Origin: Actinomadura craniellae
GTDB taxonomy: Bacteria > Actinomycetota > Actinomycetes > Streptosporangiales > Streptosporangiaceae
DNA: 64,000 nt
Reading direction: 5' to 3'
Assembly (NCBI RefSeq): GCF_003289645.1
Contig: NZ_QLYX01000003.1
Span: 310,001 to 374,000 of the forward strand
Below, piece by piece: positions 20,143 to 28,945 of the stretch (position 1 is the first letter of the stretch; the number at the start of each line of letters is the position of its first letter). The notes beneath the pieces were generated by a model. It was not told where the DNA came from and ran no database searches. It saw only the letters and a list, made by a program, of their open reading frames with translations. The position numbers and the translations under genes were made by a program.

Positions 20143-20628
20143 GTGCACGACTTCAGGATCCGGCGGGGCGTGTCGGCGGACGAGAAGGCGCTGGCCGACC
20201 TCGATCTGCGGACGTGGGCGCCCGAGGGCTCGGTGATGCCCCGGCCCCGCCCGGGGGCCCGCTTCTTCGGGCCGAATCACTCACCCGACCAGTTCCTGGT
20301 GGCGACCCGGCGCAAGGTGATCGGTTACGTGCGGCTGGTGCAGCCGACGCCCTATCCCAGCGGCGCCCACGTCCGGCAGATCCAGGGCCTGGCCGTCGAC
20401 CCGGCCGAGCAGGGGCGGGGTGTCGGGCGGGCGCTGCTGGAGGCGGCGTGCGCCGAGGCCGCCCGCCAGGGCGCCTGGCGGGTCACCCTGCGGGTGCTGT
20501 CGGGCAACACCTCGGCCCGCCGGCTGTACGAGTCGGCGGGCTTCGTGGTGGAGGGGGTGCTCTCCGCCGAGTTCCACATCGAGGGGAGCTACGTCGACGA
20601 CGTCCTGATGGCCCGCCGCGTCGACTAG
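20143..20628 (+). CDS. GNAT-family N-acetyltransferase
   Basis: A 161-residue acetyltransferase with the acetyl-CoA pyrophosphate loop EQGRGVGRALLEAA (motif A, about residues 90–103), preceded by VRQIQGLAVDP, and motif B NTSARRLYESAGFVVEG. GTG start. The substrate is unknown; family members act on amino groups of antibiotics, polyamines or proteins. Confidence 0.88.
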   Translation: MHDFRIRRGVSADEKALADLDLRTWAPEGSVMPRPRPGARFFGPNHSPDQFLVATRRKVIGYVRLVQPTPYPSGAHVRQIQGLAVDPAEQGRGVGRALLEAACAEAARQGAWRVTLRVLSGNTSARRLYESAGFVVEGVLSAEFHIEGSYVDDVLMARRVD

Positions 20629-20741
20629 CGGCGGGACCCTACGCGAGTGGGAATGATTGTCAAGGTCTGGAATTCTCAGGGTCGGCTGATTAGCGTCGCA
20701 GGTGGTGGGTGCTCAGCACAGCCAGTGAAAGGAATCCCCCT

Positions 20742-21128
20742 ATGTCCCTCGACGTTTCCCCCCAACTGCTGGAGCAGGCGGAGCGGGGCGACATCGACGA
20801 CGCCGCGTTCGTCGAATGCATCCGCGAGTCCCTCCCCTACGCCTGGGGGATGATCACCGAACTGGTGGCGCGCCTCCAGGTGGACGGCGGTGACTTCGCC
20901 GACAACCAGACCCCGCCCCCGGACGAGCAGGCCCGGGGCCAACTGCTGCGGGTCCTGGCCAGCGACGCCATGCGGGGAACGCTGGAACGGCACTTCGGCA
21001 TCAAGCTCGCCTTCCAGAACTGCCACCGGCTCGCCGTCTTCCCGACCGGGGACACCGAGTCGTACCGGCGTTTCGTCTCGCCGCGGTCCCAGATCCTCAA
21101 CCAGTCGCCCGAGTTCCGCGACTGCTGA
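20742..21128 (+). CDS. Conserved hypothetical protein, SCP-unrelated, about 128 residues
   Basis: I do not recognise a named domain. The protein is soluble and mostly helical: MSLDVSPQLLEQAERGDIDD, FVECIRESLPYAWGMITEL, GQLLRVLASDAMRGTLERHFG, LAFQNCHRLAVFP. The last segment reads YRRFVSPRSQILNQSPEFRDC. The ATG at 20742 is chosen because AAAGGAAT lies nine bases upstream. The layout resembles small actinobacterial proteins of unknown function found as single genes. It converges with a flavin-dependent oxidoreductase gene, with a hairpin between them. Confidence 0.6.
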   Translation: MSLDVSPQLLEQAERGDIDDAAFVECIRESLPYAWGMITELVARLQVDGGDFADNQTPPPDEQARGQLLRVLASDAMRGTLERHFGIKLAFQNCHRLAVFPTGDTESYRRFVSPRSQILNQSPEFRDC

Positions 21129-21136
21129 GCTCCCGT

Positions 21137-21166
21137 GCCGCCGTCCCTTCAGCCGGGGACGGCGGC
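21137..21166. terminator. Bidirectional hairpin between convergent genes
   Basis: GCCGCCGTCCC / GGGACGGCGGC, an 11-bp perfect stem with an 8-nt loop. It overlaps the last codons of the minus-strand gene ending at 21149 and serves the plus-strand gene ending at 21128. Confidence 0.65.
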
Positions 21167-22138
21167 GCGGACGCGCGGCAGCACCTCGGCGCCCAGCCGG
21201 GTGATGTTCTCCAGGGTGCGTTCGTGCGAGCCGGCCGCCTCGACCAGCAGGATCACCTCCCGGACGCCCGTGCGCCGTGCGGTCGTGACCAGCGACTCGA
21301 CGCAGTCGTCCGGCGAGCCCACCGGGTGCAGGTCGCACAGCCGCCGGGTGTAGGCCACCGGGTCGCGCCGCTCCCGGGCCCGCCCGTCGATCGGCACGTA
21401 TCCGTCCAGCCCCGGCCCCAGCCACCGCGGCATCTCGCGCATCAGCAGGTCCACCGCCGCGGCCCGGCTGCCGGCCACCTGCGCCAGGTGCGCGGACACG
21501 TGCCCGGGGCCGGGCCCGCCGTAGCGGGCGACGGCGTCCGCCCGTTCCGTGTCGCCGACATGCATGCCCAGGAGCATGGGCAGGCCGCGGGCTGCGGCCA
21601 GCGCCTCGGTGGCGGGGGAGGTGCAGGCGACGACGACCGGGGGCGGCTGCGCGGGCCGGGGCACCACCGGCACCTCGCGGAACTCGAACGTCGGCCCGGA
21701 CCAGCCGACCCGCGCCGAGCCCAGCCAGGCGAGCAGCAGGTCCAGCGACTCGGCGAAGCCGGACTCGTACCGCCCGAGCCCGGTGCCGAAGACCTCCAGG
21801 TCCACCCAGGGGCCGCCGCGGCCCACCCCCAGCGTGAACCGGCCGCCGGAGACCGAGGCGAGCAGCGCCGCCTGCTCGGCGAGCGCCACCGGATGCCGGA
21901 CCGGCAGCACGCTGACCGCCGTGCCCACCCGCAGCCGGGTGGTCGCCCCCAGCACGTACCCGGCCAGCGTCGTCGCGGACGGGCACACCCCGTAGGACAT
22001 GAAGTGGTGCTCGGCCAGCCAGGCGGAGTCGAACCCCGCCCGCTCCGCGAGCACGGCCGCCTCGACCGTGCGGGCCAGCGCCGCGTCGTCGGACTGGCCG
22101 GGGTACCGGGCCGCGAGCAGGAAGACTCCGAAGCGCAC
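21149..22138 (-). CDS. LLM-class (luciferase-like) flavin-dependent oxidoreductase
   Basis: A 329-residue TIM-barrel flavoprotein of the bacterial luciferase family. Diagnostic segments are FGVFLLAARYPGQSDD, AERAGFDSAWLAEHHF, LRVGTAVSVLPVRHPV and GRFTLGVGRGGP. Members use FMN or F420; the lack of a clear F420 signature makes the cofactor undetermined. The substrate is unknown. It is divergent from the hydroxyacyl-CoA dehydrogenase gene at 22183, with 44 bp between the starts. Confidence 0.88.
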   Translation of the reverse strand: MRFGVFLLAARYPGQSDDAALARTVEAAVLAERAGFDSAWLAEHHFMSYGVCPSATTLAGYVLGATTRLRVGTAVSVLPVRHPVALAEQAALLASVSGGRFTLGVGRGGPWVDLEVFGTGLGRYESGFAESLDLLLAWLGSARVGWSGPTFEFREVPVVPRPAQPPPVVVACTSPATEALAAARGLPMLLGMHVGDTERADAVARYGGPGPGHVSAHLAQVAGSRAAAVDLLMREMPRWLGPGLDGYVPIDGRARERRDPVAYTRRLCDLHPVGSPDDCVESLVTTARRTGVREVILLVEAAGSHERTLENITRLGAEVLPRVRAAVPG

Positions 22139-22182
22139 GCCCCAGTCGTACCAGCGGGGCGCCCCTTTGGGAGACTGCGACC

Positions 22183-23862
22183 ATGAGTTTCAGCAAGATC
22201 GGAGTCGTGGGACTGGGCACCATGGGTGCCGGGATCGCCGAAGTGCTGGCCCGGGGCGGCCTGCCCGTGGTGGGCGTCGAGATCGACGATGCGGCGCTGA
22301 CCCGGGGCCGCGGCCACCTGGAGAAATCCACCGGCCGCGCGGTCGGCCGGGGCCGGCTCACCGAGGAGGGGCGGCGCGAGATCCTCGACCGGGTCGCCCT
22401 CACCACCGCCTTCGCGGACCTCGCCGGCTGCGACCTGGTGATCGAGGCAGTCCCCGAACGGCTGGAACTCAAGCGCCGCGTCTTCGCCGAACTCGACAAG
22501 GTTTGCCGCGCCGACGCCGTGCTCGCCACCAACACCTCCTCCCTGTCGGTCACCGAGATCGCGGTCTCCACCGGCCGGCCGGAACAGATCGTCGGGGTGC
22601 ACTTCTTCAACCCCGCCCCGGTGATGCGGCTCGTCGAGGTGATCGGCACGGTGCTCACCGGGCCGGGCCACGTGGGCCGGGTGGCCGACCTGGTGGCGGG
22701 CCTCGGCAAGACCCCGGTGGTCGTCGGCGACCGGGCCGGGTTCGTCGCCAACCGGCTGCTGTTCGGCTACCTCAACCAGGCCGCGAACATGTACGCCGAC
22801 GGGCACGCCACCCGCGAGGACATCGACACCGCGATGCGCCTGGGCGGTGGCCTGCCGATGGGCCCGCTCACCCTGATGGACCTGATCGGCCTGGACACCT
22901 GCCTGGAGGTGCTGGAGGCCGTCTACCGCGAGTCGCGTGACCGGCGGCACGCCGCCGCCCCCGTGCTGCGGGAACTCGTCACCGCCGGGCTGCTCGGCCG
23001 CAAGACCGGCCGCGGCTTCTACTCCTACGGCGAGGCCGAGCCGGCCCGGGAGCCGGAGAGCACCGTCGAGCAGCCGCTGGTCGGCGTGGTCGGCTCCGGC
23101 CCGCTGGCCGCCTCGATCGTCGCCGCGGCCGCCCGCGCCGGTAGCGAGGTGCGGTTCGTGGCCGGTGACGCCGAGCGGGCGCGGGGCGTCCGGTCCGCGC
23201 TGGAGGCCGCGCTCGCCGACCTCGCGGGCGCCGAGCGCGCCGCCGCGCTGGCCCGGGTCGACGGCGGCCAGGACCTGGCCCTGCTGGCCGACTGCGACCT
23301 GGTCGTCGAGGCGGTGGCCGAGGACGTCTCGGTCAAGCGCTCGCTGTTCGCCGCGGTCGACGACGTCGTCAAGGCGGGCGCGGTGCTCGCCACCACCACC
23401 TCCACCACCCCGGTGATCGAGCTGGCCACGGCCACCGACCGGCCCGCCGACGTGGTCGGCCTGCACTTCGCCGAGCCCGGCGGCCGGCTGGTGGAACTGG
23501 CCGCCACCGTGCTGACCGCCCCGGAGGTGGCCGAGCGCGCCGCGGCCCTGGCCGGACGGCTCGGCCTGACCCCGGTGCGCTGCCGCGACCGGGCCGGCTT
23601 CATCGTCGACGCGCTGCGCTTCCCCTACCTCAACGACGCGGCCGGGATGCTCGGCTCCGGCTACGCCGGCGCCGACTCGATCGACGCCGCCATGACGCTC
23701 GGCTGCGGCTACCCCGCCGGGCCGATCGCCGAACTGGACCGGCTGGGTCTCGACCGGGCGGTGGCGGTGCTGGACGCCCTGTACGCCCAGACCCGGGAGC
23801 CCGCGCTGGCCCCCGTCCCGCTGCTGACCGAGCACGTCGTCGCGGACCGGCCGCTGCGCTGA
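22183..23862 (+). CDS. Two-domain 3-hydroxyacyl-CoA dehydrogenase (HBDH/PaaH-type)
   Basis: A 559-residue tandem duplication of the 3-hydroxyacyl-CoA dehydrogenase unit, oxidising 3-hydroxyacyl-CoA with NAD+. The first unit (about 1–285) is intact: VVGLGTMGAGIAEVLA dinucleotide loop, NTSSLSVTEIA, the catalytic HFFNPAPVMRLVE and the helical domain ending GRKTGRGFYSYG. The second unit (about 297–559) has GSGPLAASI in place of GxGxMG, TTTSTTPVIELA in place of NTSS, but keeps LHFAEPGGRLVE. It is therefore catalytically doubtful. Such duplicated forms occur in phenylacetate and fatty-acid catabolism. Confidence 0.9.
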   Translation: MSFSKIGVVGLGTMGAGIAEVLARGGLPVVGVEIDDAALTRGRGHLEKSTGRAVGRGRLTEEGRREILDRVALTTAFADLAGCDLVIEAVPERLELKRRVFAELDKVCRADAVLATNTSSLSVTEIAVSTGRPEQIVGVHFFNPAPVMRLVEVIGTVLTGPGHVGRVADLVAGLGKTPVVVGDRAGFVANRLLFGYLNQAANMYADGHATREDIDTAMRLGGGLPMGPLTLMDLIGLDTCLEVLEAVYRESRDRRHAAAPVLRELVTAGLLGRKTGRGFYSYGEAEPAREPESTVEQPLVGVVGSGPLAASIVAAAARAGSEVRFVAGDAERARGVRSALEAALADLAGAERAAALARVDGGQDLALLADCDLVVEAVAEDVSVKRSLFAAVDDVVKAGAVLATTTSTTPVIELATATDRPADVVGLHFAEPGGRLVELAATVLTAPEVAERAAALAGRLGLTPVRCRDRAGFIVDALRFPYLNDAAGMLGSGYAGADSIDAAMTLGCGYPAGPIAELDRLGLDRAVAVLDALYAQTREPALAPVPLLTEHVVADRPLR

Positions 23863-23872
23863 TCACCGCCCT

Positions 23873-23878
23873 TACCCT
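23873..23878 (+). promoter_or_regulatory. -10 box TACCCT for a leaderless transcript
   Basis: TACCCT ends 7 nt before the ATG at 23886, with no Shine–Dalgarno between. The same TANNNT-to-start distance recurs at several genes in this window. Confidence 0.45.
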
Positions 23879-23885
23879 GGAAACC

Positions 23886-24182
23886 ATGAGCCCCCGCAGG
23901 AACCGCCGCGACGGCGGTCCCGACGAACGCCCTCCGGGTGGCGGCGCATGGCTTGAGCGGACCGAGGACGGCCCGGACGGCGAGTGGATCGTCCGGGTCG
24001 TCTCCGGGGCGAGCGCGGTCAAGGCGTACCGCTGCCCCGGCTGTGACCAGGAGATCCCCCCGGGCACGGGCCACCTGGTGGCCTGGCCCGCCGACGTCGG
24101 CAGCATCGAGGACCGCAGGCACTGGCACCAGCCCTGCTGGCGGGCCCGGACCCGGCGGGGTCCCACCGGACGCCGGTTCTGA
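23886..24182 (+). CDS. Small actinobacterial zinc-ribbon-like protein
   Basis: A 98-residue protein with a basic disordered N-terminus, a central strand region (EWIVRVVSGASAVKAYRCPGC) and a probable zinc site made of CPGC and HWHQPCW. Proteins of this form are widespread in actinobacteria and are often misnamed ATP/GTP-binding proteins; no nucleotide-binding motif is visible. The product may bind nucleic acid. It is followed after 20 bp by an alpha/beta hydrolase gene. Confidence 0.75.
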   Translation: MSPRRNRRDGGPDERPPGGGAWLERTEDGPDGEWIVRVVSGASAVKAYRCPGCDQEIPPGTGHLVAWPADVGSIEDRRHWHQPCWRARTRRGPTGRRF

Positions 24183-24202
24183 CCGGCACAGAGAGGACGG
24201 GC

Positions 24203-24922
24203 ATGGGCGACATCCGGGCGAGCACGGTGCTGCCGGCACGGCGCGAAGAGATCATCCTGCACACCACGGACGGGCTGGAACTGGTCGGCGAACTGGCGCT
24301 GCCGCCCGACGGCCGCCCGCCGGCGGCGACCCTGGTCTGCCTGCACCCGCTGCCCACCGCCGAGGGCATGATGGACAGCCACGTGCTGCGCAAGGCCTCC
24401 TACCGGCTGCCCGCGCTGGCCGACGTGGCGGTGCTGCGCTTCAACACCCGGGGGACGTCCTCGGCCCGCGGCACCAGCCAGGGCGAGTTCGGCGGGGGCG
24501 AGACCGAGCGGTACGACGTGGCGGCGGCGCTGGAGTACGTCGAGTACCACGACCTGCCCCGCCCCTGGCTGCTCGGCTGGTCGTTCGGCACCGAACTCGC
24601 ACTGAAGTGGGGGCGCGACCCGCTGGTGGCGGGGTTGCTGTTGCTGTCCCCGCCGCTGCACCGGGCGTCCGACGCCGACCTCGACGCGTGGGGGGCCGAC
24701 GGCCGTCCGGTGGTGGCCCTGGTGCCCGAGCACGACGACTACCTGCGGCCCGCCGAGGCGCGCGCGCGGTTCAAGCGGATCCCGCAGGCCGAGGTGGTGG
24801 CGGTGGACGGGGCCAAGCACCTGTGGGTCGGCGAACCCTACGTGCGCATCGTGCTGAACGAGATCGTCCGGCGGGTCGCCCCGGCGGCGCATCCGTTGCC
24901 CACGGAGTCACCCGACGCGTAA
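24203..24922 (+). CDS. Alpha/beta hydrolase
   Basis: A 239-residue serine hydrolase of the alpha/beta fold. The nucleophile elbow is GWSFGTE (Ser near residue 131), the oxyanion region LHPLPTAEGMMD, the acid in VPEHDDYLRP and the histidine in DGAKHLWVG. The substrate is unknown. The compact form resembles actinobacterial COG2945-type hydrolases. SD AGAGAGGACGGGC precedes the ATG. It is co-directional with the zinc-ribbon gene. Confidence 0.88.
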   Translation: MGDIRASTVLPARREEIILHTTDGLELVGELALPPDGRPPAATLVCLHPLPTAEGMMDSHVLRKASYRLPALADVAVLRFNTRGTSSARGTSQGEFGGGETERYDVAAALEYVEYHDLPRPWLLGWSFGTELALKWGRDPLVAGLLLLSPPLHRASDADLDAWGADGRPVVALVPEHDDYLRPAEARARFKRIPQAEVVAVDGAKHLWVGEPYVRIVLNEIVRRVAPAAHPLPTESPDA

Positions 24923-25032
24923 ACACCGGCGGCCGATCGCGGCCACTTCGCCCGCGGTTCGGGCACCGGGGGATGACGGGCGCGGCAATCAGCGGTTAAT
25001 GTCCGGGGGCGACCGAGGAGGTCCGGCCCAGC

Positions 25033-25824
25033 ATGAGCGTGCAGTTGTATGCCAGGGACGTCGGAGGCGGAACGCCACTCGTGCTGCTGCACGCCTTCCC
25101 CCTCTCCTCCGCGATGTGGCTGGCGCAGCGTGAAGGGCTGGCCGGGCGGTTCCGGATCGTCACCCCCGACCTGCGCGGTTTCGGTGGTTCCCTGCTGGGC
25201 GCCGACGAGCCGTCCATCGACGCGATGGCCGACGACGTGGCGCTGCTGATGCGCCGCCAGGGCATCGCCCGGGCCGTGGTCGGCGGGCTCTCCATGGGCG
25301 GGTACGTGGCCATGGCGCTGGCCCGCCGGCACCCCGACCGGCTGCTCGGGCTGGTCCTGGCCGACACCAAGGCGAGCGCCGACACCGAGGAGGCGCGGCG
25401 CAACCGGCTGCGCCAGGCCGAGGTGATGGAGGCCGAGCGGTCTGTGCGGGTCCTGGTGGACGAGGGGCTGCCCAACCTGCTCGGCCCCACCACCTTCCGG
25501 CAGCGGGCGCTGGTCTACGGGCGGGTGCGCGGGCTGATGCAGGCCACCCCGGCCGGGGCGGCGGCCTGGGCGCAGCGGGCGATGGCGGCCCGGCCCGACG
25601 CGTTCGGGACGCTGCGCGACACCCGGGTGCCGGCCCTGGTGCTGGTCGGCGACGAGGACCGGCTGACCACCGAGGACGACGCCCGGGCCATGACCGAGGC
25701 CCTGCCCAACGCCGAACTGATGGTGATCCCCCGGGCCGGGCACCTGTCGGCGATCGAGCAGCCCGACCTGTTCAACCAGGCCGTCGCCGAGTTCGTCTCG
25801 GCGCTGGCCCGCACCGCGCGCTAA
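25033..25824 (+). CDS. Alpha/beta hydrolase (esterase/enol-lactonase-like)
   Basis: A 263-residue alpha/beta hydrolase with HAFPLSSAMW (oxyanion hole), nucleophile GGLSMGGYVAM, acid VGDEDRLT and base RAGHLSAIEQP. The pattern is that of arylesterases and 3-oxoadipate enol-lactonases, but no other catechol-pathway gene is near. The ATG at 25033 follows GAGGAGGTC. The last four bases overlap the stop of the convergent AI-2E transporter gene. Confidence 0.88.
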   Translation: MSVQLYARDVGGGTPLVLLHAFPLSSAMWLAQREGLAGRFRIVTPDLRGFGGSLLGADEPSIDAMADDVALLMRRQGIARAVVGGLSMGGYVAMALARRHPDRLLGLVLADTKASADTEEARRNRLRQAEVMEAERSVRVLVDEGLPNLLGPTTFRQRALVYGRVRGLMQATPAGAAAWAQRAMAARPDAFGTLRDTRVPALVLVGDEDRLTTEDDARAMTEALPNAELMVIPRAGHLSAIEQPDLFNQAVAEFVSALARTAR

Positions 25825-27194
25825 AGGGTCTCCTGGCGCGGGACGACGACCTCGCGGACGATGAGGGCGATCGCGGCGGCGGTGGGGATCGCGAGCAGCG
25901 CGCCGACGATGCCCAGCAGTGCGCCGCCCAGCAGCGCGGCGATGATCGTGACGGCGGGCTGGACGTCGACCGCCCGTTTCATCACCCGCGGATGGATGAA
26001 GTAGTTCTCCACCTGCTGGTAGAGCAGGAAGAAGATCACGCAGATGATCCCGACGGCCGGTCCCTGGAAGAACGCCACCGTGCAGACCAGGATCGCGCCG
26101 ATCGTCGCGCCGACCAGCGGTATCAGTGCGGTGAGCCCGACGAACAGGGCGAGCGGCAGCGCGAACGGGATGTCCATGATCAGCATGAAGACGTACGCCA
26201 CGGTCCCGGCGATCGTCGCCACCGTGATCGTGCCGGCCACGTAGCCGCCGATCCGGAGCAGGACCTCGTCGCCGAGCAGCGCCACCCGGGCCCGCCGGGA
26301 GCGCGGCGCGAGCCGGTAGAAGAAGGTCTTGATCGTGGGCAGCGAGGCCAGGAAGTACAGGGTCAGGATCAGCACGGTGAAGACGCTGAAGAGACCGCTG
26401 ACCACCCGCCGGCCCACCCCGACGATGCCGTCCAGCGCGGTCTGCCCGAAGTCCGGGCTGGCCACCGCCTCCTGGGCCTTCTTCAGCACCTCGTACCGCT
26501 GGTCGAACTCCCGGATGCTCTCGTTGCGCTGCAACTGGGCGATGTAGGTGGGCACCTCGTCGATGAACTCGGTGATCTGGTGGGTGAGCGGCGGCACGAT
26601 CGCCGAGCCGAAGCCGACGAACACCAGGATCACCCCGACGAACACCACGCCCACCGAGGCCCGCCGGGACAGCCGGGTGCGCTGCAGCGCCTCGACCGCC
26701 GGGTTGAGCCCGATGGCCAGGAACATCGCCACCACGATCAGCACGATCACCTGGCGGGCGCTGGTGATGGCCTGGATCAGCATCCAGGCGGTGAACACGC
26801 CGAGCGCCCCGATGAAGCCGAAGACGAACGGGTGGGCCTTGCCCAGCGGCTGGCCCGGGCGGCCGAAGGGGGACATCTTGTCGGCCCCCGCCTCCCGCTT
26901 GCGCTGCTCCAGGTCCTCCAGTGGGTCGGGGGCGTGCAGGGTCTCCACCGGCGGGGCGGCGGGCTTCGCCGGGGCCACGGTGGGGGAGACGTCGTGGGCG
27001 ACCGGGACGGGGTCCGTGGCGGTGACCGGCGGGTCCTCCTCGGCGGGTTCCTCGTCCGGTGGCGTCTGGACCACCGCGGGGTTGTCGACGGTCGGTACGC
27101 GCTCGCCCTCCCCGGTGCCGGTGGGGGCGTCCTCGGCGGGCGGTTCGGTGGGCGGCGCGCCGAGGTTGCTCTCGTGGGGGGTGTCGTTGGGCAC
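25821..27194 (-). CDS. AI-2E family transporter (DUF20)
   Basis: A 457-residue polytopic membrane protein: a disordered Pro/Glu/Thr-rich N-terminus of about 110 residues, then eight transmembrane helices of the AI-2E family (FVFGFIGALGVFTAWMLIQAI, IVLIVVAMFLAIGLNPAVE, GSAIVPPLTHQ, PFALPLALFVGLTALIPLVG, and IIAALLGGALLGIVGALLAIPTAAA). Family members export autoinducer-2, Na+/Li+ or unknown solutes. The long acidic cytoplasmic N-tail is typical of actinobacterial members. GTG start with GAGGAGAACGGC upstream. Confidence 0.88.
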   Translation of the reverse strand: MPNDTPHESNLGAPPTEPPAEDAPTGTGEGERVPTVDNPAVVQTPPDEEPAEEDPPVTATDPVPVAHDVSPTVAPAKPAAPPVETLHAPDPLEDLEQRKREAGADKMSPFGRPGQPLGKAHPFVFGFIGALGVFTAWMLIQAITSARQVIVLIVVAMFLAIGLNPAVEALQRTRLSRRASVGVVFVGVILVFVGFGSAIVPPLTHQITEFIDEVPTYIAQLQRNESIREFDQRYEVLKKAQEAVASPDFGQTALDGIVGVGRRVVSGLFSVFTVLILTLYFLASLPTIKTFFYRLAPRSRRARVALLGDEVLLRIGGYVAGTITVATIAGTVAYVFMLIMDIPFALPLALFVGLTALIPLVGATIGAILVCTVAFFQGPAVGIICVIFFLLYQQVENYFIHPRVMKRAVDVQPAVTIIAALLGGALLGIVGALLAIPTAAAIALIVREVVVPRQETL

Positions 27195-27244
27195 GCCGTT
27201 CTCCTCGTCGAAATGGATCGCCGCACGTTGCCGTGGACGCCGAA

Positions 27245-27273
27245 AAGCCTAGAGGGACTTTCCCCCTAGGCTT
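27245..27273 (-). terminator. Intrinsic terminator after the filP-like gene
   Basis: On the minus strand, AAGCCTAGGGGG-loop-CTCTAGGCTT with a 12-bp stem that is complete when a G-U pair is allowed, followed by TTTTCG. This is one of the few hairpins in the window with a U run. Confidence 0.7.
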
Positions 27274-27344
27274 CAGGGCCATGCGGACCGACGCCGGTCC
27301 GGGGACGGAAGGTCGTCTCCGGACCGGCGGAGTTCAGTCCCAGG

Positions 27345-28658
27345 TCACTCCTGCCACCAGTCTTCGTCGTCGTCCTTCTTCGGCTTGGCGGCGGGCGGGG
27401 CGGCCTTGGCCTTGGCGGCGGCGGGCTGGCGGGCCGGTGCGGGGGCGGGCTTGGGCTCCGGCGCGGACAGGGCCGGCTTCTCGGCCGGAGCGGAGACCGC
27501 CTCGGGCTCCGGCATCATCGGCGACACACCACCGATGAGCTGGCGCAGCTGGTTGAGGTGGCTGGTGATGCCGTCGCGCTGGCGGGTGAGCTCGTCGACC
27601 TGGCGCTGCGCGGCGGTGCGGATGCGCTCGGCCTCGGCCTTGGTCTCGGCCAGCAACTGCTCGGCCTGCGACTTCGCCTCGGCGATGACCTGGTCGGAGT
27701 TCTTCCGGGCGTTGGCCATGAGCTGCTTGGCGTGCGAGTCGGCCTCGCGCCGGGTCTGCTCGGCCTGCTGGGTCGCCTTGGCGGCCCGCTGCTCGGCGGA
27801 GGCCGCACGCTGCTCGGCCTCGGCGACGAGCTTCTGCGTGGCGGCCTGGGCCGCGGCGTGCCGCTCGGCGTCCTGCCGGTCGGCCTCCTCGCGACGGGCG
27901 GCGAGCTGGATCTCGAACTCGGCCTCGGCCTGGGCGCGCTGGGCCTCGCTCTCCTCCAGGATGCGCTGGGCCTGGGCCCGCATCTCGTCGGCCTGCCGCT
28001 TGGCGGTGGTGAGGATCTCGTCGCGCTCGCGCTTGGTCGAGGCGCGCAGCTGGGCGACCTCGCGCTCGGTGGTCGTGCGGAGCTTGGCGATCTCGCGCTC
28101 GGCGGAGGCGCGCTTCTCGGCGACCTCGTGGTCGGCGGTGGCGCGGAGCTTGGCGACCTCGCGCTCGGTGGTGGAGGTCAGCTCGTCGGCCTCGCGGCGG
28201 GCGGAGGTGCGGACCTCCTCGGCCTCCCGCTCGGCCGCGTTGCGCATGTCGTCGCCCTCGCGCTGGGCGGTGGCGCGGAGCTCGGCCGCCTCGTTCTCCA
28301 CCGTGGCGCGGAGTTCGGCGGCGTCGACCTTGGCGGCGGCCTTGATCTCGTTGGCTTCGGACCGGGCGGCCTGGACGAGCTCGGTGGCCTGCTCCTCGGC
28401 GAGCCGCAGGAGCTGTTCGATGCGGGCGCCGAGGCCGGAATAGGTCGGGCGCTCCTGCTCCTGAAGCTGCCGGTGAGCGTCGGACAGCTCGCGCTGCAGA
28501 GCCTGGGTCTGCTCGCGAGTTTGCCGGACCTCGTTCTCGAGCTGCTTGATCTGCTCGTCGACCTGGTGCCGGTCGTAACCGCGAAGCACCACGTCGAACT
28601 CGCGCGGGGGCGTCTCTTCGAAGAAGTTGCTGAGCTGGGCGTCGATGTCGGACTGCAT
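27345..28658 (-). CDS. filP: FilP/Scy-like DivIVA-domain coiled-coil protein
   Basis: A 437-residue coiled coil. The N-terminus has a DivIVA-like domain (PREFDVVLRGYDRHQVDEQIKQLE), followed by a long coil. Residues about 113–233 are eleven uninterrupted 11-residue repeats (for example VAKLRATADHE, IAKLRTTTERE), a hendecad pattern giving right-handed coiled coils. The C-terminus is Pro/Ala/Lys-rich and ends DDDEDWW. Streptomyces FilP and Scy, polar-growth scaffold proteins, are encoded next to methylmalonyl-CoA epimerase and acetyl-CoA acetyltransferase genes, as here (30.7–32.4 kb). The ATG at 28658 is preferred over a TTG nine bases upstream. Whether it is FilP or Scy is uncertain. Confidence 0.75.
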   Translation of the reverse strand: MQSDIDAQLSNFFEETPPREFDVVLRGYDRHQVDEQIKQLENEVRQTREQTQALQRELSDAHRQLQEQERPTYSGLGARIEQLLRLAEEQATELVQAARSEANEIKAAAKVDAAELRATVENEAAELRATAQREGDDMRNAAEREAEEVRTSARREADELTSTTEREVAKLRATADHEVAEKRASAEREIAKLRTTTEREVAQLRASTKRERDEILTTAKRQADEMRAQAQRILEESEAQRAQAEAEFEIQLAARREEADRQDAERHAAAQAATQKLVAEAEQRAASAEQRAAKATQQAEQTRREADSHAKQLMANARKNSDQVIAEAKSQAEQLLAETKAEAERIRTAAQRQVDELTRQRDGITSHLNQLRQLIGGVSPMMPEPEAVSAPAEKPALSAPEPKPAPAPARQPAAAKAKAAPPAAKPKKDDDEDWWQE

Positions 28659-28931
28659 GTGGCTCAATCCTGGCTGTGACGAGGGCTACGGGGTGACTCC
28701 GGGACCGGTAGACCGGCCTGATCGGACGTTGACGGCCCCAGACCTCTTCCGGCGAAAGCAGCGTACTCCCGCCACTGCCTTGTTGGGGGCTCATCTGAAC
28801 GCACTGCGTGTTTTGTCGGATTTGTCCGGGTGTCAGCAAGGCCGGAAGCGGACTCTTCGACCATCTGGCGAAACCGTCAGAACCCCACGAACAGGCAGTT
28901 GGAGGTGGTGATCTATCCGCTCCGTGACCAG

Positions 28932-28945
28932 GTGATTTCGATCAC
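28932..28945. promoter_or_regulatory. CRP/FNR-type site upstream of the lipoprotein
   Basis: GTGA-TTTCGA-TCAC, a perfect GTGA-N6-TCAC core, in the 358-bp divergent gap (28659–29016) between the filP-like and lipoprotein genes. A second dyad CACAAT-N6-ATTGTG lies at 28948–28965. Actinobacterial cAMP-receptor proteins bind TGTGA-N6-TCACA. The site is about 79 bp before the proposed start of the lipoprotein transcript. The rest of the gap shows no gene. Confidence 0.5.

Noticed and set aside
28800-28850. TTTTGTCGGATTTGTCC direct repeat upstream of the filP-like gene, considered as an operator.
   Set aside because: Two short, unequal copies with no symmetry; insufficient.
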